Shown here: positions 59,061 to 64,000 of the stretch, in pieces
How the letters are laid out: each line of letters begins with the position of its first letter
Numbering within the stretch: the first letter of the stretch is position 1
Virus record (IMG/VR): IMGVR_UViG_3300019458_000020
Coordinates: 1-64,000 of that record
Source of the DNA: a virus
Length of the DNA: 64,000 nucleotides
Strand: one strand, 5' to 3'
Program-made: the position numbers and the translations under genes
Notes under the pieces: model-generated
What the model was told of the DNA's origin: nothing
Databases searched by the model: none
What the model saw: only the letters and a program-made list of their open reading frames with translations

Positions 59061-62000
59061 TTATCTCAATCGAATATATTTAATCGAAGTTAAACTACTT
59101 GATACGACACCACGAGCAGCTGTTACATTTCTCGCAAAAATAGAAGCACTCACGGAACCCGTAACTGTCGTAACATTAGATAAATAGAAATAAACCTTAG
59201 CATTGGTAGCAGGTACATTAGCCATAGGTTCGACGGTTATATCTATATTATTTGTTGTATTTCTTAATTTGGCCCTTACTTCATCTCCTGACGTAGTACC
59301 AACAATTTGAACCATAGCTGTTACCTCGTATGTTCCGGCACCAGGTAATAGAACATCTGTATCACCTTGACCAAAATCCACACGAGCAGAAGTTTGCGTC
59401 AAAGAATAATTCGTTCCAGACCCAGTTACACTACTACATGTAATCAAAGAACAATAAGATGCCGAACCAACAATAGGCCCTTCAAAATAATTTGTATTAT
59501 CTGTTCCTAATTGATATACACCAAACTGCCCCGCGGCGTTAGAAGCAGAAGTTCTATTGATATAAACACCGTATGAAGCAGAATGTGCAACATTTGTTTC
59601 TACAAAAAATCCTGAAGCACTTACGATTGTACCCCTAGAACCAACATTTCTAATTATTGAATTAAACCCTTTTGCATTTATTATTGTACTACTAAATGGA
59701 TTGTTAGTAATAAATCCCTGCATGTTTGTTTGATAACCTACTGAACTTGTTACTGAACAAGACTGATTCAACGTCATTACGGAATTTGCTCCATACACTA
59801 TTGGGAATACTCTTGTTGTTCCTGTTAATGTAGTAAATAAACTTAATGCAGTAATATCACTAGTGATATCTACTGTGTTTTGCAATCCTACCGTGCAACC
59901 TATTTGTGCTCCTATTGCATCTGTATAACTTCCCGTTGTTCCGTTTGTTGATGTATCAGTTTCTACAAGAATGGTTCTAGGAAACGAGGATTGGGAATTC
60001 CTCATAGTAACCTGAAAGAATGTGCTTGGATTTAAAGTACCTAGAGAAATTCTTCCCGTTGATGAAATAGACATCCATCTGTTTTGATTAGCCACAAATG
60101 TTAACAAATTATTGTCTAAAGTTCCCATTGTAGCAGCCGCACCAAAAGAATTCCCGCCTTGTAAAAACGCATTGGAATCTGGTGTCAACTTACTAGCACT
60201 AATAGAATAAGATGATGTAACAGAATTATTTGACCAACTAGATGTTCCGAATAATGTTCCGGTGATTGGACCACGGAAAAAATTATGATCTGAGGTACCC
60301 TCTTGCCATATTCCATACGTGGAAGAAGCGGTTGCTGGATTTAAAAATATCCCGTATGCAGTATCATTTGCTTCATTAAATTGAACAAATAAACCTACAC
60401 TATTACTTACGTAGTTAGCAAATTTTCTACCATCAACATAATAATGATAAAGATTTCCCAGGCTTCCGCTGCCTATAAAATTAGTTTGAGCTGAAAATCC
60501 ATGAGCCGTAGTTGCACTACCAGTGTTTTGAATTTGTGTTATACCCTGTACACCTATCATTAAACTGGCACTCTGATTCCCCTGTATATTAGACCTAGCA
60601 TCTATAGCCGTAGCATACTGTGACGGAGCTGCATTATTTGAAATAGTAGAAACAATAGCGGCACCAACAAATCGTGTACCGTGAGAGTTGGGAGCAACGG
60701 TTATACTCATTCCTTGAGAAAATCCTGAACTTCCCGTTCTAGCATTAGATATACTAACGGCATCAATAGATGCGGTATCTACTTTAGAAACATAAAGGTT
60801 GGCAACAGGATTTGCACCTATACCTACCCATCCAGAACCAGTAGGTTGTATCGTAACCGCTGTGGTATTATTTACCTCTAATTGAAGTGCATTATTATCA
60901 TTCGTTCCTAAAATACCGGCGGCACCAAAAGAATTACCATCCTGAATAAAGGCATTGGAATCTGATGTTAATTTACTAGAGGATACTGCGTATGATGCAC
61001 TAACTGCATTACTAGATGTTCCAAATAAGGATGCTGTAGCATTACCGTTTAAAAAGCTAGAACTTATTGAATTATTTGACCACGAAGATGTAATTTGATA
61101 TGTCGAACCTGTAAACAGTGTAGTTCCCCCCTCACTACTAGGAGAAGATAAGGCAAACGATGCAGTTAAAGCATAAGAAGAACTCACTGCATTACTAGCA
61201 GTACCAAACAATGAAGCAGTGGCATTACCATTCAAGAAGCTGGAGCTTATTGAATTATTAGCCCATGAGGATGTAATTTGATAAGTCGAACCAGTAAATA
61301 ACGTGGTTCCGCCGCCGGCACTCGGTGATGTCAAAGCAAATGAAGCTGTAAGAGAATATGATGAACTAACTGCATTACTTGACGTACCAAATATTGACGC
61401 AGTGGCATTACCATTCAAGAAGCTGGAGCTTATTGAATTTCTCGAATTATTTGCCCAAGAAGCCGTTCCCTCCAAACTTCCACTTTGTCTTACAAATACA
61501 CCCGTTCCTACTCCTGTATATTCTGCTGATGTTAAATGATAATACTCATTAACCTGTCCACCCTGTAGATTAGATAATGCATTGTGATCCGATGCTGGGG
61601 ACGGAGTAAATAAAGTAACAAATGTAGAATCTATTTCTGTTGCTGATGATGCTCCATTTGCTACTATTATTCTTCCTATTAATATAGACAGTCCGGTTTG
61701 TGGAGATAATACATTAGGTAGATTAGCTGGCGGCTGCGACGCCACAGCCTGAAACAAAAGGTAATTACCTGTACCTAATACAACGTAGGTATCCCCACTA
61801 GAAACAGACCTATAAACGAAATTCACCGCATACCTAGTGCCGAAACCGGACAAACTAACTAAATTTGTTCCATCATCATATTGAGTATTGTTGTATTGTG
61901 TAGTTAAAGAACTTGTCCACTCTCCCCCAACATGAAAAAAGAATCGATATGGTGTAGTAAATGTATTTGTAGAAGCGATATCAATCGATGTCGCTCCATA

Positions 62001-62759
62001 CCACACTGTTCCTGATGTGGCTGTTATATATCGGGAACCACTTTCCCCGAGTGCTAATCCAGTTTCCCAAGCAAATCTCCATGTTCGGATGAATCGTTTA
62101 TTGAGCTTATTTCCCATTCCGAATGCCAAATCATCAATGGTAATATATTCAAAAGAATTATAAATAGTTCTATTTATAGTTGCAACGGTAATGATATTTG
62201 TTCCTGTAATTCCTGCTCGATTATCCAGTATATCAAATCGGGGATTGCCGCTATTATAGTCCGCAACTATAAAATAGGTACTTCCTGTCATTGATGCGCT
62301 TAGGGATGCACTCTGAAGGAAATAATTCTTTAGAGTTCCATTCGCTGTAGGTGTGTCAAACAACTGAGCGGAAGCAGAAGATACTAAAATGATGTTACCT
62401 GTTAATTCAAGAGTTGGTTGGTTAGTTAATCCTGCATTAATCAATAATACCGGTCCAGGAATAATGTGAGAAGATGATAATGCATACGATGCCGACAACG
62501 ACGTAGGTGAAAACGTAGAGTATGATGATGAAATAGATAAACTTGATGTCGTGGAGAAACTAGATGATACAGAAATTAAAGTATTACTTGAAGTACCAAA
62601 AAGAGACGATGTTATAGATGTAGCATAAATATTTCTCCAATTTAGAGAAGAAGAACCAAAGTCAAAAGCATTATTAACCGTTGGTATCAAAGATCCCGAA
62701 CGGTTTAATACGTTCCTTTGTAAATTATCTCTATAAGATGCTGTATTTACATTCGACAT
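59061..62759 (-). CDS. Large Ser/Thr-rich tail fibre-like protein
   Basis: A 1232-residue fibre-like protein. The N-terminus has an attachment-like block FDFGSSSLNWRNIYATSITS (32-51) shared with the next gene. The middle includes three copies of a 61-residue unit with SSYALTASFALSSP and GSTYQITSSWANN, and the rest consists of Ser/Thr/Ala-rich repeats with beta pattern typical of trimeric fibres. The C-terminal 130 residues are a distinct beta domain (VDFGQGDTDVLLPGAGTYEV). It probably forms a long receptor-binding or side fibre. Confidence 0.8.
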   Translation of the reverse strand: MSNVNTASYRDNLQRNVLNRSGSLIPTVNNAFDFGSSSLNWRNIYATSITSSLFGTSSNTLISVSSSFSTTSSLSISSSYSTFSPTSLSASYALSSSHIIPGPVLLINAGLTNQPTLELTGNIILVSSASAQLFDTPTANGTLKNYFLQSASLSASMTGSTYFIVADYNSGNPRFDILDNRAGITGTNIITVATINRTIYNSFEYITIDDLAFGMGNKLNKRFIRTWRFAWETGLALGESGSRYITATSGTVWYGATSIDIASTNTFTTPYRFFFHVGGEWTSSLTTQYNNTQYDDGTNLVSLSGFGTRYAVNFVYRSVSSGDTYVVLGTGNYLLFQAVASQPPANLPNVLSPQTGLSILIGRIIVANGASSATEIDSTFVTLFTPSPASDHNALSNLQGGQVNEYYHLTSAEYTGVGTGVFVRQSGSLEGTASWANNSRNSISSSFLNGNATASIFGTSSNAVSSSYSLTASFALTSPSAGGGTTLFTGSTYQITSSWANNSISSSFLNGNATASLFGTASNAVSSSYALTASFALSSPSSEGGTTLFTGSTYQITSSWSNNSISSSFLNGNATASLFGTSSNAVSASYAVSSSKLTSDSNAFIQDGNSFGAAGILGTNDNNALQLEVNNTTAVTIQPTGSGWVGIGANPVANLYVSKVDTASIDAVSISNARTGSSGFSQGMSITVAPNSHGTRFVGAAIVSTISNNAAPSQYATAIDARSNIQGNQSASLMIGVQGITQIQNTGSATTAHGFSAQTNFIGSGSLGNLYHYYVDGRKFANYVSNSVGLFVQFNEANDTAYGIFLNPATASSTYGIWQEGTSDHNFFRGPITGTLFGTSSWSNNSVTSSYSISASKLTPDSNAFLQGGNSFGAAATMGTLDNNLLTFVANQNRWMSISSTGRISLGTLNPSTFFQVTMRNSQSSFPRTILVETDTSTNGTTGSYTDAIGAQIGCTVGLQNTVDITSDITALSLFTTLTGTTRVFPIVYGANSVMTLNQSCSVTSSVGYQTNMQGFITNNPFSSTIINAKGFNSIIRNVGSRGTIVSASGFFVETNVAHSASYGVYINRTSASNAAGQFGVYQLGTDNTNYFEGPIVGSASYCSLITCSSVTGSGTNYSLTQTSARVDFGQGDTDVLLPGAGTYEVTAMVQIVGTTSGDEVRAKLRNTTNNIDITVEPMANVPATNAKVYFYLSNVTTVTGSVSASIFARNVTAARGVVSSSLTSIKYIRLR
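60990..61450 (-). repeat. 183-base tandem repeat in the fibre gene
   Basis: Three copies with a period of 183 bases (61 codons); matching points are at 61048, 61231 and 61414. The two lower-numbered intervals match closely at DNA level, which suggests recent duplication or recombination. Copy number could vary between isolates and change fibre length. Confidence 0.75.
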
Positions 62760-62807
62760 AGATGTTATAAAATGATATTAATATATAGGTAATTCCTAAA
62801 ACATTTA

Positions 62808-63737
62808 TTATGCTATTGAACAAGATCCCATAATATCATATACCAATATGGCACTAGGAATATCATAATTTCCAGAAAGAATAAATTGTAAACCAAAATT
62901 AGCACTTCCTGTAGCAACACCAGGGTCAAATATCTGTGATGAAATTGTCCGTCCACCAGCGTTATTATTAGTTTCATTTATAATAACGCCCGGTTGAGTA
63001 GAGGCAGTATCAAACGTTCCTTTCTGTAAAAGGAAATCAGCAACATATCCAATAGGTCCAACTCCCGGCCAAGCATTACCACAGATAGATAATTTTATAT
63101 AAGCACTTTGATTTGCTGCTAAACTAATCGTCAAAGCATTTGTATAAGATGATGTCGTTAAAGAAATTGTCTTAAATCCTCTTTGTGTATATTGATTGAA
63201 TAATACCGATGCTGTATTTGATAAATTAGAACTGCCAGCTGATGTAGCAAATAAAGCAAAACTTGAAGATAATGCATTTACTGAATGACTTGATGTTAGA
63301 GAATTAATTGCGTGACTTGCAGTTAAAGCATTTACCGCATGGCTAGAGGATAGAGACCCGATGGCATGAGACGCTGTGATTGCCCAACTTGCGGTAACTT
63401 GATAAGTTCCTGGAATAAGATAGGAAGCCGTATAAGCACTTGTTGCAAAGGATGACGATGTTGCGGTTTGGGAATGAACGGCATTACTTGCGGATTGTGC
63501 CCAACTTGAAGTAATAGCATACGTTCCTGGTATTAAATAAGATGCCGTGGCAGAAGTTGCAACACTTCCACTAATCTGTCCTGTTACAAAGACACTTTGA
63601 ACAAAAATATTTCTCCACTGCAAACTCGAAGTACCTAAATCATAAACTTGGTCTTGGGCCGGATTTAACGAACTCGAAAATCTCGACGAAGAAAGTGGTA
63701 TGTTATTTGAAAAAATTGGTCGATTTACATTTGCCAT
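62808..63737 (-). CDS. Fibre-like protein, paralogue of neighbours
   Basis: A 309-residue protein. The N-terminal block VYDLGTSSLQWRNIFVQSVF matches the one in the large fibre. The middle is Ser/Ala/Thr repeats (SASYLIPGT-like and SSHAVNALTASHAINSLTSS units), and the C-terminal 130 residues form a domain (GYVADFLLQKGTFDTASTQP; VIINETNN; ISSQIFDPG) repeated in the partial gene upstream. A fibre or fibre-associated part with a shared binding tip is likely. Confidence 0.75.
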   Translation of the reverse strand: MANVNRPIFSNNIPLSSSRFSSSLNPAQDQVYDLGTSSLQWRNIFVQSVFVTGQISGSVATSATASYLIPGTYAITSSWAQSASNAVHSQTATSSSFATSAYTASYLIPGTYQVTASWAITASHAIGSLSSSHAVNALTASHAINSLTSSHSVNALSSSFALFATSAGSSNLSNTASVLFNQYTQRGFKTISLTTSSYTNALTISLAANQSAYIKLSICGNAWPGVGPIGYVADFLLQKGTFDTASTQPGVIINETNNNAGGRTISSQIFDPGVATGSANFGLQFILSGNYDIPSAILVYDIMGSCSIA

Positions 63738-63751
63738 ATTTAACCTTTATT

Positions 63752-64000
63752 TTATAAAATTGAATTAATTTCCCCTCTTATCTCATACGCTATTATAGCA
63801 TTATTGAAATTAAAATTACCCTCTACAATGTATTGAATAATAATATCCGCTGCACCAGCTACAGGTCCAGGGTCAACAATCTGTGATAAAATTCTTCTTG
63901 CACCTTTATTATTGTTATCTTCTCTAATAATTACGCCGGGTTGAGTTTCGGTATCTGTCAACGTTCCTTTCTGAAGGAAATATTCCGATACATAACCAAC
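63752..64000 (-). CDS. Fibre-like protein, C-terminal end (cut by window edge)
   Basis: The frame is open from the window edge to a TAA at 63754-63752 and gives 82 residues: GYVSEYFLQKGTLTDTETQP, VIIREDNNNKGARRILSQIV and a final IIAYEIRG. It matches the C-terminal domain of the neighbouring gene (62808-63737) along its whole length, so the two are paralogues. The upstream part is outside the window; an internal methionine-like start is not needed. Confidence 0.75.
   Translation of the reverse strand, partial: VGYVSEYFLQKGTLTDTETQPGVIIREDNNNKGARRILSQIVDPGPVAGAADIIIQYIVEGNFNFNNAIIAYEIRGEINSIL

Noticed and set aside
1-64000. tRNA genes, CRISPR arrays, integrase and attachment sites
   Set aside because: No cloverleaf with a GTTCGAxxC arm outside coding DNA, no regularly spaced repeats and no recombinase motif were seen by eye; a tRNA scan was not possible here.

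Overview
The window is an AT-rich, very compact stretch of a large T4-like (contractile-tailed) phage genome, probably from an uncultured phage. The case rests on a T4-type set of genes seen directly in the translations: tail sheath (gp18), tail tube (gp19), a gp53-like baseplate protein, a gp26-like baseplate/chaperone protein next to a tape measure, RecA/UvsX, a gp32-like ssDNA-binding protein, a DnaB/gp41 helicase, an RNase H/FEN exonuclease and a gp62-like clamp-loader subunit. No integrase, rRNA, tRNA or CRISPR array was seen. The host cannot be named from this sequence.

Layout. 1-5195 (+): the tail of a homing endonuclease, then six tightly coupled sugar/glycan genes (GT-A glycosyltransferases, a methyltransferase, a GT11-like fucosyltransferase). 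5170-10850 (mostly -): a dTDP-deoxysugar pathway (RmlB, RmlA, an RmlD-like reductase, a sugar C-methyltransferase) with small accessory genes. 10819-21763 (-): two DruA-like (DUF4338) proteins, a Mom-like protein, a dNMP kinase, gp62, a MoxR ATPase with a zincin/VWA partner, and small proteins sharing an N-terminal amphipathic helix. 21834-34064 (-): nucleotide and DNA metabolism, with a B12-dependent ribonucleotide reductase interrupted by an HNH intein, helicase, exonuclease, UvsX, gp32 and a small family-A DNA polymerase. 34077-46658 (-): baseplate, tape measure and tail tube, with an NMNAT-like enzyme and an Hsp20 chaperone. 46783-54732: a homing endonuclease, a nucleotidyltransferase/transglutaminase-like polyvalent protein, a deoxyribonucleotidase, a Nudix hydrolase and an ADP-ribosyltransferase-like protein. 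54899-64000 (-): tail sheath, a GIY-YIG endonuclease and Ser/Thr-rich fibre proteins.

How the parts may work together. UvsX, gp32, helicase, exonuclease, clamp loader and polymerase form a replication/recombination module supplied by the RNR, dNMP kinase and deoxyribonucleotidase. RmlA, RmlB, the RmlD-like enzyme and the C-methyltransferase could make an unusual, possibly methyl-branched dTDP-deoxysugar for the glycosyltransferases upstream; the target (virion protein, DNA or host glycan) is unknown. The DruA-like and Mom-like proteins suggest DNA modification or anti-restriction.

Regulation. An A/CTATTTATA/T sequence, read in the direction of transcription, recurs just ahead of many tail and accessory genes but not ahead of the replication genes, so it is a candidate late promoter. 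It is the reverse complement of the classical T4 late element. Sigma70-like boxes with 17-bp spacing precede some middle or early genes. Four or five hairpin terminators are visible. Six traces of homing endonucleases, including the intein, show heavy parasitism by selfish elements.
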